DNA of 12,153 bases from an uncultured Eubacteriales bacterium (GCA_900322105.1 ONYV01000034.1:1-12153), one strand, 5' to 3'; positions 1 through 7,350 are shown, counted from the first letter of the stretch. Numbers and translations: made by a program. Notes: generated from the letters alone by a model not told the origin.

Positions 1-1
1 T

Positions 2-463
2 GAGCTCGTAGAAGGTCATACCTATACGTTGGCTGCCAACGGCACAACCATTAAGCTCCTGGGCTTCAAGTATCCGGAAACTCCGGAACCGCAGCATACA
101 TACACCGTTGCAGGTGCTCCTGCTACGTTGTTCGGACAAGAGTGGGCTTCTTCGTACGCTGCTAATGACATGGAGCACTTGGTAGGTTCTGAATACCTCT
201 ATGGTTGGGAGAAAACTGGCGTTGCTCTCGCAGCTGGTGAGGTTAAGTTCAAGATTTGTGAGGATCACGCTTGGGCACACGCTTGGCCGGCAAGTGATTA
301 TGTTCTCCCGATTCCGGAGGCTGGTATTTATACCATCACAATCCTGTTCAACCCGAACGCTGAAGCTGATTCGTTGAGAATTAGTGCAATTGCTCAGAAG
401 ACTGCTGATGCTTGCGGCATAGAGAGCTGTTTCCTTGCCCGAATCGATCAGCGTTACCTCTGA
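2..463 (+). CDS. C-terminal fragment of a Bacteroidota-type surface protein (SusE/F-like module), out of place
   Basis: The frame is open from the window edge, so this is a 3' fragment. It encodes a beta-rich module: YTVAGAPATLFGQEW, then NDM, a WEKT turn, VKFKICEDHAWAHAWP, and a closing IPEAGIYTITILFNP strand ending in ISAIAQK. This pattern (LFG-x-x-W, then DHAW, then a final G-Y-T-I-T-I-x-F-N/D-P strand) is what I recall from C-terminal domains of SusE/SusF-like and related outer-membrane starch- or glycan-binding lipoproteins of Bacteroides and Prevotella. Such a protein would normally stop right after a strand like the one ending at about 400. Here the frame continues for about 20 residues that are the antisense of murI. 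No signal peptide or promoter is visible because the 5' end is missing. A Gram-negative outer-membrane module does not fit the Gram-positive genes that follow. The exact family is uncertain; that it is foreign to its neighbours is better supported. Confidence 0.55.
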   Translation, partial: ELVEGHTYTLAANGTTIKLLGFKYPETPEPQHTYTVAGAPATLFGQEWASSYAANDMEHLVGSEYLYGWEKTGVALAAGEVKFKICEDHAWAHAWPASDYVLPIPEAGIYTITILFNPNAEADSLRISAIAQKTADACGIESCFLARIDQRYL

Positions 464-1063
464 ACCGAGATAGTTTGAGATCGCCTGCGCAATGATGGGA
501 AAGTGCGTGCAGCCGAGGATCAGGGTGTCGATCCCTTCGTCCTTCAGATTTTTGAGGTATCGTTCGACCACTAACTTCACGATGTCGTCATCAGGAGAGA
601 TGAAGCTGTTTTCGACCAAAGACACAAACAGCGGACAATCCTGCTGGAATACCTTGATGTTTTTGTTGCAGCGCAGGATCTCGTTTTTGTAAGAGTTGCT
701 GTTGACGGTAGCGGAAGTGCCGATCACGCCGATCCTGCCGTTTTTGGTAGCGCTGACAGCGGCCTGTGCTGTCGGATTGACCACGCCTGTGAAGGGTACG
801 GGAAGCTCATCTTTCAGATTGACGGCAACAGAACTGACAGTGCCGCAGGCGGCGATGATCATCTTGACGCCTCTGGAGAGCAGAAAATATGCATCCTGAC
901 GGGCGTATTTGATAATGGTGTTTTTGCTGCGGTTGCCGTAGGGGACGCGCGCAGTGTCACCGAAATAGATAATGTTTTCATTGGGAAGAACCTTTATCAG
1001 CTCTTTGACGGCGGTCAGACCGCCAAGACCCGAATCAAAGATCCCGATAGCATTTTCAGACAT
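401..1063 (-). pseudogene. murI: Glutamate racemase, C-terminus lost at a chimeric joint
   Basis: Makes D-glutamate from L-glutamate for the peptidoglycan stem peptide; cytoplasmic. The start ATG (1063-1061) lies inside the end of ddl. Visible motifs are IGIFDSGLGGLT (residues 6-17), YFGDTARVPYG (33-43), the first catalytic cysteine in AACGT (Cys73), and the second in LGCTHFP (Cys185), followed by IDSGKETA (206-213). Homology fades after about residue 220, near position 401, where the Bacteroidota-like sequence begins. The family is usually about 260-270 residues, so roughly 45 C-terminal residues are missing, including the usual late segment with a Tyr/Ser-Asp pattern. The minus frame stays open to the window edge but reads the antisense of the foreign gene. 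The N-terminal 220 residues are securely racemase. The 8-nt overlap with ddl suggests translational coupling. The truncation is probably an assembly artefact. Confidence 0.88.
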
Positions 1064-2135
1064 CCTTCTCGATCCTTTCAAATGCAGCTTGAATCAGCTT
1101 TTCTATTAAGTTTTCGCCTTCGATGCCGCAGGCTGCCATGAGTTTGGGATACATACTGATGGAAGTAAATCCCGGAAGCGTGTTGATCTCGTTGAGCAGC
1201 ACCCTGCCGTCCTCTGTGACAAAGAAATCAACTCTTGAAAGTCCGCTGCATCCGATCAGGCGGTAAGCCTTGATGGCTGTTTGGCGTACTTTTTCCATCA
1301 GCTCTTTGCTGATCTTCGCAGGGATGAACAATTCAGAAGCGGCGTTGTTGTATTTTGCATCGTAATCATAGAATTCTGCGGCAGGAGCGATCTGTCCGGG
1401 GACAGAAGCGAACGGTTCGTGATTGCCCAGCACTGCGCATTCCACTTCATATCCGACGATACATTCTTCGACAACGATCTTGCTGTCCTCTTTGACGGCG
1501 ACTTCGATCGCTTTGATGAGTTCCTCTTTGTTATGGGCTTTGCTGACGCCTACGGAAGAACCTGCGTTGGCAGGCTTGACAAACACAGGATACTGCGGCA
1601 GTGCTTTTTCGACCCGGCCGATCACGGTTTCGGGATCTTTTTGATATTCATATGCGTAAAACCAGGTGTAGGCCGCCTGCGGGATGCCGAATTTTTCGAG
1701 AAGGATATTGGTAACGGCTTTGTCCATGCAGGCAGCAGACGCTAACACGCCGCAGCCGACATAGGGAATGCCCGACATTTCAAACAAGCCCTGAATGGTG
1801 CCGTCCTCGCCGTTTTTACCGTGAAGGACAGGAAAGATCACGTCAAGCTTCACAATCTCGGTGCCTTCGGGACGCAGCACTACCATGCCCGAAACGGATG
1901 GCGCAGGCGCAATAAAGGCGCGGACGTTGTTGTTGTCCTTTTCCCAGCTCCCGTCGGCGATCGCACTTGTGCTGCCGCTGTACAGCAGCCACTTGCCCTC
2001 TTTGGTGATACCGATCGTGAAGACCTCGTAGCGATCCTGCGGAATCTTACTGATCACATAAGAAGCGGAGACCCTTGAGACCTCATGCTCGGAGGACTTT
2101 CCGCCAAAAATAACCGCAATACGTTTTTTCTGCAT
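1056..2135 (-). CDS. ddl: D-alanine--D-alanine ligase
   Basis: ATP-grasp enzyme that joins two D-alanines for the peptidoglycan precursor; cytoplasmic. The start chosen is the ATG at 2135, giving 359 residues: AGGGG sits 8 nt upstream and the product begins MQKKRIAVIFGG, as in the family. An upstream in-frame ATG at 2171 lacks a ribosome site. Motifs by residue: GGKSSEHEVS (11-20), LHGKNGEDG (104-112), MDK (137-139), the FVKPANAGSSVGVS ATP-grasp segment (185-198), EFYDYDAKYNN omega loop (254-264), SRVDFF (300-305) and NEINTLPGFT (315-324), which carries the Mg-binding Asn/Glu residues. The YDYDAKY omega loop is typical of D-Ala-D-Ala ligases rather than the VanA-type D-Ala-D-Lac enzymes, so no glycopeptide resistance is implied. 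It is the first gene of an operon with murI, overlapping it by 8 nt, and is transcribed divergently from the NlpC/P60 gene. Confidence 0.95.
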   Translation of the reverse strand: MQKKRIAVIFGGKSSEHEVSRVSASYVISKIPQDRYEVFTIGITKEGKWLLYSGSTSAIADGSWEKDNNNVRAFIAPAPSVSGMVVLRPEGTEIVKLDVIFPVLHGKNGEDGTIQGLFEMSGIPYVGCGVLASAACMDKAVTNILLEKFGIPQAAYTWFYAYEYQKDPETVIGRVEKALPQYPVFVKPANAGSSVGVSKAHNKEELIKAIEVAVKEDSKIVVEECIVGYEVECAVLGNHEPFASVPGQIAPAAEFYDYDAKYNNAASELFIPAKISKELMEKVRQTAIKAYRLIGCSGLSRVDFFVTEDGRVLLNEINTLPGFTSISMYPKLMAACGIEGENLIEKLIQAAFERIEKDV

Positions 2136-2169
2136 CTGACCAACCCCTAAATTTAGTATCAAACAAATC

Positions 2170-2198
2170 ATGATATAGAATATGTAACAGGAAGTGAA
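2170..2198 (-). promoter_or_regulatory. Candidate promoter of ddl-murI
   Basis: On the minus strand, TTCACT (2198-2193), a 17-nt spacer and TATCAT (2175-2170) lie about 35 nt upstream of the preferred ddl start. The -10 box matches the sigma-A consensus at 5 of 6 positions; the -35 is weaker at 4 of 6. Transcription would start near 2163, excluding the upstream ATG at 2171 and supporting the start at 2135. Confidence 0.4.
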
Positions 2199-2380
2199 AT
2201 GCGGCGTCCAAAGCTGCCGCAGATCACAGCTTTACTAATGATACCACATTTCAAAGGGATGTGCAATTCCTAAATATATGTATAGCAGTTCTGAAAAAGT
2301 AGAACGTATTGCAGATGTGAGTTAGCTTTTGTGCAAAATGACGAAGTTGGGCTTTATTTCATATTTCACAAGAAAAAGAC

Positions 2381-2409
2381 TTGATTTTTGAGGATAACAA
2401 TGGTATTAT
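2381..2409 (+). promoter_or_regulatory. Sigma-A-type promoter of the NlpC/P60 hydrolase gene
   Basis: TTGATT (2381-2386), a 17-nt spacer and TATTAT (2404-2409) form a good housekeeping promoter. Transcription would start near 2416, leaving a leader of about 160 nt before the ATG at 2576. The rest of the 404-nt ddl/hydrolase intergenic region (2172-2380) holds the ddl promoter and a small GCGGC/GCCGC inverted repeat (2201-2220); I see no gene in it. Confidence 0.65.
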
Positions 2410-2431
2410 TAAGAAAATAATTACAGTTTTG

Positions 2432-2547
2432 AAACCAAATCCCGCTCTTTCGTAATCAAATTGTTATCGACATTTTTGGTTTGTCATTTATGCATCAAAA
2501 ACCTATTTCGGCGGGAAATACGTAACTTTCATGAGAAAATTACGAAA
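2432..2547 (+). promoter_or_regulatory. Structured 5' leader with mutually exclusive pairings
   Basis: Inside the predicted leader there are three perfect complementary pairs: AAACCAAA (2432-2439) with TTTGGTTT (2475-2482), TCCCGC (2440-2445) with GCGGGA (2511-2516), and TTTCGTAAT (2448-2456) with ATTACGAAA (2539-2547). They are ordered c-a-b-c'-a'-b', so they cannot all form as a nested fold and would need pseudoknots or alternation. The last arm also belongs to a local hairpin at 2521-2544: CGTAA/TTACG, one C-A mismatch, TTTC/GAAA, loop ATGA. That hairpin ends 16 nt before the AAGGAG ribosome site (2561-2566). I do not recognise a known riboswitch class. AT-rich pairs can arise by chance, so function is inferred. 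Confidence 0.35.
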
Positions 2548-2575
2548 ACGAAACAGTTGAAAGGAGTCAGTCGGA

Positions 2576-4750
2576 ATGACGAATAAACTGATTAAGAAAT
2601 CTCTTGCCCTTGTTTTGACGGGGGTGATCGCCGGATGTATGTTTTTGACGGGTGCGCCCATGGCATCCGCTGAAAGTTCAACAAATATCGGTCTTGCCGC
2701 TCACTGTCTGAGAGCATACAGAGAGGACTGGACTTATGTGTGGGGCGGAACGTCCTACGGCGCAGTAGACTGCTCGGGTCTGATCGCATCCTATAACGGT
2801 GTCGGCGGTATCCGCTTCGATATGCTGGCTTCCTGCCAGAATGACGGCAGAGCATGGGGTTATGTCAGCAACGGTGTGCCGAATATCCACGGTCTTGGTC
2901 TGCACAGCCCCGGACACGTTGGTGTATATATCGGTTCGGGTATGGCAGTGGATGCAAGAGACGTGGGCATTGATATGTGCTATCAGAACGTGTACAGCAG
3001 ACCTTGGGTAGAATGGTTCATGATCTCGGGCGTATCTTATCCTTATCAGGGCTGGGTACTGCTGGACGGCGAATCTTTCTACTACGAAGACGGCGAGTAT
3101 CTGACAAACACCTCCAGAACACTGGACGGCGTGACCTATACTTTCGACAGCGCAGGCGTTTCGGATATCGCACCGCCTGACAGCGCTTATTATGATGCTG
3201 ACTATACAACTTCCTACACATCGGGCGACACCTATTATTATGATGACGACGATGACTATGACGATGATTATGACAACGATTATTACTATGACGACGATGA
3301 TGATGACGATTATGACTACTATGCGGAGCAGAGCAGGCTCGAAGAAGAAAGAAGAGCACGTGAAGAGGAACAGCGCCGCATAGAAGAGGAAGCAAGAATA
3401 AAAGCGGAAGAAGAAGCCAAGAGAAAGGCTGAAGAGGAAGCCAAGAAAAAGGCTGAGGAAGAAGCTAAGAGAAAAGCGGAAGAAGAAGCCAAGAGAAAGG
3501 CTGAAGAAGAAGCTAAGAAAAAGGCTGAAGAAGAAGCAAGGATCAAGGCTGCTGAGGAAGCTAAGAGAAAGGCTGAAGAGGAGCAGAAGAGAAAGGACAA
3601 TATGGTCATCGCTGAGTATGACTATGAAGATAACGAAGAAAGCAAAACAGTCGCAGCGATCCAGACAAGACTGTATGAGCTGGGCTATCTGACCTCAAAG
3701 GCGACAGGCTATTACGGTGAAGATACCGTAAATGCCGTGATGAGCTTCCAGAGCAAAAATGAGTTAGAAGTCAACGGGATTGTCAATGCCATTACATACA
3801 GAGTGATGAAATCCCCTAAGGCGGTTTCTGACTTTAACCTGCTGAGCGTCGGTTCTTTCGATGAAGGAACAAACGTACCTGTTACGGCACTGCAGGAAAG
3901 ACTGACCGAACTGAAATATTACTATGACGATATCACAGGTTACTACGGCGAAATGACAGCAAGCGCTGTCAGACAGTTCCAGAAGAACAATGAACTGGAA
4001 GAAACAGGCAGCGCCGATCCTGATACACAGCTCCGCATTTTCAGCAAAGACGCAAAAGAGAATCCCTTTGCAGGATGCGTGATCTACGGTCAGAGCGGTT
4101 CAATGGTGACTAAGCTCCAGAAGCGTCTGGTCGAGCTGAGATTCCTGTCAGGCATCATCACCGAGAAATTTGACGACAGTACCCTCGAAGCAGTCCACGC
4201 TTATCAGAAAGCAGCAGGACTGGAAGAATCCGAAATGCTCAGCGTAGAAGAACTCGAAGTTCTGTATTCTGACAACGCAGTGAAAGCAGCAGATTTCAAC
4301 GTCATGCGTTATGGCTTTGCAGGAGAAGACGTGGCACAGCTCCAGTCAAGACTGGCTTCTCTGAAATACTATGACGGCAAAACATCCGGAACATACAGCA
4401 AGGCGGTCGTTTCTGCGGTTGAGAGTTTCCAGAAAGATAACGGTCTGGAAGTAACAGGTACTGCTGACGAAGCAACTCAGGAAGCAATCAAGACAGAAGC
4501 GCAGAGAGAAAACACTCATGCAGGCGAACAGCTGATCCTGAAAACAGCGTCGATCTCTGATAACGCTCTTGCAGGTGTTGCAGATATCAAAACCACTGAG
4601 ATCGTTCTGGATACTAACACAGACAAAGATGAGTTTTCAAAGTCTATGATCGCTCTTGCATCCGTATTTGGCGTAGCGCTCTTCTTTGCGATCGTATTCA
4701 TTATTGAACTCAAGAGAAAGAAAAAAGCTGCTGACAAAAAGAGAAAGTAA
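2576..4750 (+). CDS. Exported NlpC/P60 peptidoglycan hydrolase with charged helix, four PG-binding repeats and C-terminal TM
   Basis: Likely cleaves stem-peptide bonds in peptidoglycan outside the cell. Start: AAGGAG lies 9 nt before the ATG. Residues 1-33 are a signal sequence that fits two readings: signal peptidase I cleavage after SASA-like APMASA (27-32), or a lipobox IAGC with lipid-modified Cys21. The NlpC/P60 domain spans about 36-155, with YVWGG (54-58), catalytic Cys66 in DCSG and His114 in GHVGVYIG. Residues 205-249 are a Tyr/Asp-rich tract. Residues 254-342 are an alternating Glu/Lys/Arg/Ala helix with an 8-residue period. Four PG_binding_1-like repeats follow at about 356-411, 431-490, 507-565 and 584-640; the third is the most diverged. 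Residues 690-711 form a membrane segment followed by a lysine-rich tail. It is monocistronic, with its own promoter and terminator. The function class is secure; the exact bond cleaved is not known. Confidence 0.87.
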   Translation: MTNKLIKKSLALVLTGVIAGCMFLTGAPMASAESSTNIGLAAHCLRAYREDWTYVWGGTSYGAVDCSGLIASYNGVGGIRFDMLASCQNDGRAWGYVSNGVPNIHGLGLHSPGHVGVYIGSGMAVDARDVGIDMCYQNVYSRPWVEWFMISGVSYPYQGWVLLDGESFYYEDGEYLTNTSRTLDGVTYTFDSAGVSDIAPPDSAYYDADYTTSYTSGDTYYYDDDDDYDDDYDNDYYYDDDDDDDYDYYAEQSRLEEERRAREEEQRRIEEEARIKAEEEAKRKAEEEAKKKAEEEAKRKAEEEAKRKAEEEAKKKAEEEARIKAAEEAKRKAEEEQKRKDNMVIAEYDYEDNEESKTVAAIQTRLYELGYLTSKATGYYGEDTVNAVMSFQSKNELEVNGIVNAITYRVMKSPKAVSDFNLLSVGSFDEGTNVPVTALQERLTELKYYYDDITGYYGEMTASAVRQFQKNNELEETGSADPDTQLRIFSKDAKENPFAGCVIYGQSGSMVTKLQKRLVELRFLSGIITEKFDDSTLEAVHAYQKAAGLEESEMLSVEELEVLYSDNAVKAADFNVMRYGFAGEDVAQLQSRLASLKYYDGKTSGTYSKAVVSAVESFQKDNGLEVTGTADEATQEAIKTEAQRENTHAGEQLILKTASISDNALAGVADIKTTEIVLDTNTDKDEFSKSMIALASVFGVALFFAIVFIIELKRKKKAADKKRK
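3380..3595 (+). repeat. 24-bp in-frame tandem repeat encoding an E/K/R/A helix
   Basis: Imperfect 24-bp units encode the 8-residue pattern EEEAK(R/K)KA about eight times (residues 269-340 of the NlpC/P60 protein). The DNA copies differ mainly at third positions (gaagaa/gaggaa, aag/aaa), so the unit is old and held at protein level. The charge pattern fits a stable extended single helix acting as a spacer between the catalytic domain and the wall-binding repeats. Confidence 0.75.
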
Positions 4751-4776
4751 GTTCAGCAAACTCTAATGAAAGATGC

Positions 4777-4807
4777 AAAGCCGATGATTCATTTCATCGG
4801 CTTTTTT
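4777..4807 (+). terminator. Rho-independent terminator of the NlpC/P60 gene
   Basis: GCCGATGA (4780-4787), loop TTCATT, TCATCGGC (4794-4801), then six T (4802-4807). Three flanking A-T pairs can lengthen the stem. It lies 27 nt after the stop codon. The opposite strand lacks a good U-tract, so it serves mainly the plus-strand gene. Confidence 0.9.
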
Positions 4808-4848
4808 CTGTGTTCAGAGTTTAGAACGGCGGAAGAGTGAGACGATCT

Positions 4849-5955
4849 TCATGTGCGTTTGATCTGATCGGAACTAAGCTGATAATAGTGCTGCAATATC
4901 TCACGATAATTTGCGCCTTGTTTTGCCATTTCGTTAGCGCCGTATTGACTCATGCCGACATTGTGACCATATCCTAAAACCGTAAACAGAAATGTTCCGT
5001 TTTGATGTCGAATGGAAAAGCAGGTACTTCTCAAAGAAAAGGCAGAGCGCATCTCCTCACCTGTGAACGTGAAGCCGTCAATGGAGGTTGTCAGCACACT
5101 GCCGCCGTTCTGGGTACGGTGCAGCTGTATCTTGGGGTCTTTTCCGATTTGAAACTCCTTTTGCATGGCAGACAGGGCAGATATAAACTCCTGTTCGCTG
5201 ACGCTGACGGTCGTCTGGAAATTTGGCGCGCTGCGGTCAAAAGGACTGCTCACTGCTTTCAGATGTTCGCTTTCAAATCCGAAAATATCTTTGGAATCCT
5301 CTGTCACGCCTGATGAGATCGCAAAATAAGCAGCGTCGATCGGTGTTCCGTCAGGCTCGCTGAGATACTCTCCGAAACACTCGTCTACTGCTTCCTTCAG
5401 CGCTTTCATGCTGCTTTCATACAGACTGCCCCATTTTTCTTTTCGGCATTCTTCGTCCATATAAAATTCATGGTTTGTCAGGTCTGCTTTGAAGTCTGCG
5501 CCTTTCAGTTCCTCGTCAGGCTCACTCTTTTGCAGTTCTCTCAGGCGGCAAAAATGTGTGTAACAAGCCACACACTGCGCTTTCAGCGCTTCTTTTTCAT
5601 AACTTGGCGCCATTTCATATGCTACCGCTCCATAACAAAACTCTCTTTCGTCTACCGTTACCACATTTCCGTCCGATGTGTTCAAAATTTTGAAGCTGTC
5701 ACCGACTGTATTCGATTCAGGCGGTTCTGTCTTGTGCGAAACATCCGTTTGCGTCTTGCTTTGCTCTGCTGCTGATGCAGATGTATCCGTTTCACTCTGT
5801 GTTTGACGGCTGTTTTCAGCGGCGGATATGGTTTCTTTTTGTCCCGATACTTCCGTTAATGCGGCGCTGCTGTCATGACTGCCGATCAGCGCAAGGCAGG
5901 GCAGTGTGACCATCATCAAAAAGGCTGTCAGGACAAATAACACGATTCGTTTCAT
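4849..5955 (-). CDS. spoIID: SpoIID/LytB-type exported protein (putative glycan-strand lytic transglycosylase)
   Basis: SpoIID cleaves glycan strands of peptidoglycan stripped of stem peptides, in Bacillus during engulfment of the forespore. The 368-residue product starts at 5955, with GGAGG 6 nt upstream. Residues 1-32 form a signal sequence or signal anchor (MKRIVLFVLTAFLMMVTLP). Residues 35-85 are a Ser/Thr/Gln/Glu-rich linker. The SpoIID domain covers about 88-358: YGAVAYEMAPSYEKEALKAQ (108-127), where Glu114 matches the catalytic glutamate, ISSGVTEDSKDIFG (213-226), and the closing GYGHNVGMSQYGA (328-340) with ILQHYY (353-358). In the usual family the motif is ALKAQ-x-VAARTY; here it is ALKAQCVACYTHF, with two extra cysteines. 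No partner sporulation gene (spoIIP, spoIIM, spoIIIA) lies nearby, so a vegetative wall role is possible. I find no convincing sigma-A promoter upstream, and none resembling sigma-E either. Confidence 0.85.
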   Translation of the reverse strand: MKRIVLFVLTAFLMMVTLPCLALIGSHDSSAALTEVSGQKETISAAENSRQTQSETDTSASAAEQSKTQTDVSHKTEPPESNTVGDSFKILNTSDGNVVTVDEREFCYGAVAYEMAPSYEKEALKAQCVACYTHFCRLRELQKSEPDEELKGADFKADLTNHEFYMDEECRKEKWGSLYESSMKALKEAVDECFGEYLSEPDGTPIDAAYFAISSGVTEDSKDIFGFESEHLKAVSSPFDRSAPNFQTTVSVSEQEFISALSAMQKEFQIGKDPKIQLHRTQNGGSVLTTSIDGFTFTGEEMRSAFSLRSTCFSIRHQNGTFLFTVLGYGHNVGMSQYGANEMAKQGANYREILQHYYQLSSDQIKRT

Positions 5956-6010
5956 CTGATTCCTCCGTTTTATATCTCAGGCTTTCGCTAATATATATTA
6001 TTTCACGCAA

Positions 6011-6044
6011 GAAAAAATGCACTATCTCCTAAGAGATAGTGCAT
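6011..6044 (-). terminator. Rho-independent terminator of gap
   Basis: A perfect 12-bp stem, ATGCACTATCTC (6017-6028) and GAGATAGTGCAT (6033-6044), with a 4-nt loop. On the minus strand it is followed by TTTTTTC (6017-6011). It lies 38 nt past the gap stop codon and separates gap from the spoIID-type gene, which therefore should have its own start of transcription in 5956-6010. Confidence 0.92.
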
Positions 6045-6081
6045 CGTGTTCAGGTTTAGAAACAGATCAGCTAAGAATGGA

Positions 6082-7116
6082 TCAAAGCTCTGCGAAATAC
6101 TTGATCGTTCTTACCATCTGGCTGGTGTAGCTGTTCTCGTTGTCATACCAAGAAACAACCTGTACCTCATAGAGGTCATCAGCAATCTTGCTGACCATTG
6201 TCTGGGTAGCATCGAAGAGAGAACCGAATCTCATGCCGATAACGTCAGAAGAAACGATCGGATCCTCGTTGTAACCGAAGGAAGCAGAAGCAGCAGCCTT
6301 CATAGCAGCGTTGATGCCTTCCTTAGTAACGTCTGCGCCCTTAACAACAGCGGTCAGGATGGTGGTGGAGCCTGTCGGAACAGGTACACGCTGTGCAGAA
6401 CCGATGAGTTTGCCGTTCAGCTCAGGAATAACAAGACCGATTGCCTTAGCAGCGCCTGTTGAGTTAGGAACGATGTTAGCAGCGCCTGCTCTTGCTCTTC
6501 TGAAGTCGCCCTTTCTGTGAGGACCGTCCAGGATCATCTGATCGCCTGTGTAAGCGTGGATGGTGGACATGATACCGCTCTGGATGGGAGCATAGTCGTT
6601 GAGAGCCTTAGCCATAGGAGCAAGGCAGTTTGTGGTGCAGGAAGCAGCAGAAATGATCTGATCGTCTGCTGTCAGAGTATTCTCGTTTACGCTGAATACG
6701 ATCGTCTTCAGATCGTTGCCGGCAGGAGCAGAAATAACAACTTTCTTAGCGCCAGCCTGGATATGAGCCATAGACTTATCCTTAGAGCAGTAGAAGCCTG
6801 TGCACTCCAGAACAACGTCAACACCAAGTTCGCCCCAAGGAAGCTCAGCAGCGTTAGCCTTAGCGTAGATGGTAAGAGTCTTGCCGTCTACAGTGATCGT
6901 GCCTGCTTCGTCATCAGCGGAAACAGTGTGAAGACCTTCACCGATCTTGCCGCAGTAGCCGCCCTGAGCGGTGTCGTACTTGAGAAGATTAGCAAGCATA
7001 GAGGGCTTTGTAAGGTCATTGATAGCAACAACTTCATAACCTTCTGCATCAAACATCTGTCTGAATGCAAGACGGCCGATACGGCCGAAACCATTGATAG
7101 CAACTTTTACTGACAT
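6082..7116 (-). CDS. gap: Glyceraldehyde-3-phosphate dehydrogenase (type I, phosphorylating)
   Basis: Glycolytic enzyme converting glyceraldehyde 3-phosphate, NAD+ and phosphate to 1,3-bisphosphoglycerate; cytoplasmic homotetramer. The 344-residue product is slightly longer than the common 330-340. The start at 7116 follows AGGAGGT with 7-nt spacing. The Rossmann motif is INGFGRIGR (7-15), and Asp34 in AINDLT fits NAD preference. The catalytic Cys160 sits in SAASCTTNCLAP (157-167) and the helper His187 in STIHAYTGDQ (184-193). The C-terminal WYDNENSYTSQMVR (323-336) is canonical. A strong promoter and terminator flank it, so it is monocistronic here, not clustered with pgk or tpi. Confidence 0.98.
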   Translation of the reverse strand: MSVKVAINGFGRIGRLAFRQMFDAEGYEVVAINDLTKPSMLANLLKYDTAQGGYCGKIGEGLHTVSADDEAGTITVDGKTLTIYAKANAAELPWGELGVDVVLECTGFYCSKDKSMAHIQAGAKKVVISAPAGNDLKTIVFSVNENTLTADDQIISAASCTTNCLAPMAKALNDYAPIQSGIMSTIHAYTGDQMILDGPHRKGDFRRARAGAANIVPNSTGAAKAIGLVIPELNGKLIGSAQRVPVPTGSTTILTAVVKGADVTKEGINAAMKAAASASFGYNEDPIVSSDVIGMRFGSLFDATQTMVSKIADDLYEVQVVSWYDNENSYTSQMVRTIKYFAEL

Positions 7117-7146
7117 GGGAATTACCTCCTAAAATTTTATAATCAT

Positions 7147-7175
7147 ATTTTACAACATTTTCCTCTCAATTACAA
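7147..7175 (-). promoter_or_regulatory. Sigma-A-type promoter of gap
   Basis: On the minus strand, TTGTAA (7175-7170), a 17-nt spacer and TAAAAT (7152-7147). The predicted start of transcription near 7140 gives a short leader of about 24 nt that holds the AGGAGG site. This suits a constitutive, highly expressed gene. Confidence 0.7.
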
Positions 7176-7350
7176 GACCTTAATGAAAATTTAACAATTT
7201 ATTTTTATTTTGCTTTTTCTTTGTGAACACGCAGGACGGCTTTGCAGCGACAGACAGTGAGCGGATCTGATAGGATGATACATATATAACAGCGTTTGCT
7301 ATAAATTGGGATCGCCTTTCGACAAAATATTGTTTATTTTTTTATTTGTA

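Noticed and set aside
1281..1745. 154-codon plus-strand ORF opposite ddl
   Set aside because: It lies wholly inside the well-supported ddl gene and has no resemblance to any family I know.
2136..2171. Ddl start at the upstream ATG (2171)
   Set aside because: There is no ribosome site before it, it overlaps the likely -10 box, and the ATG at 2135 has AGGGG at good spacing and the family N-terminus.
3018..3609. Long minus-strand ORFs across the Asp/Tyr and E/K/R repeats
   Set aside because: These are antisense shadows of low-complexity codons (His/Arg-rich and Ser/Ala/Leu-rich) with no ribosome site.
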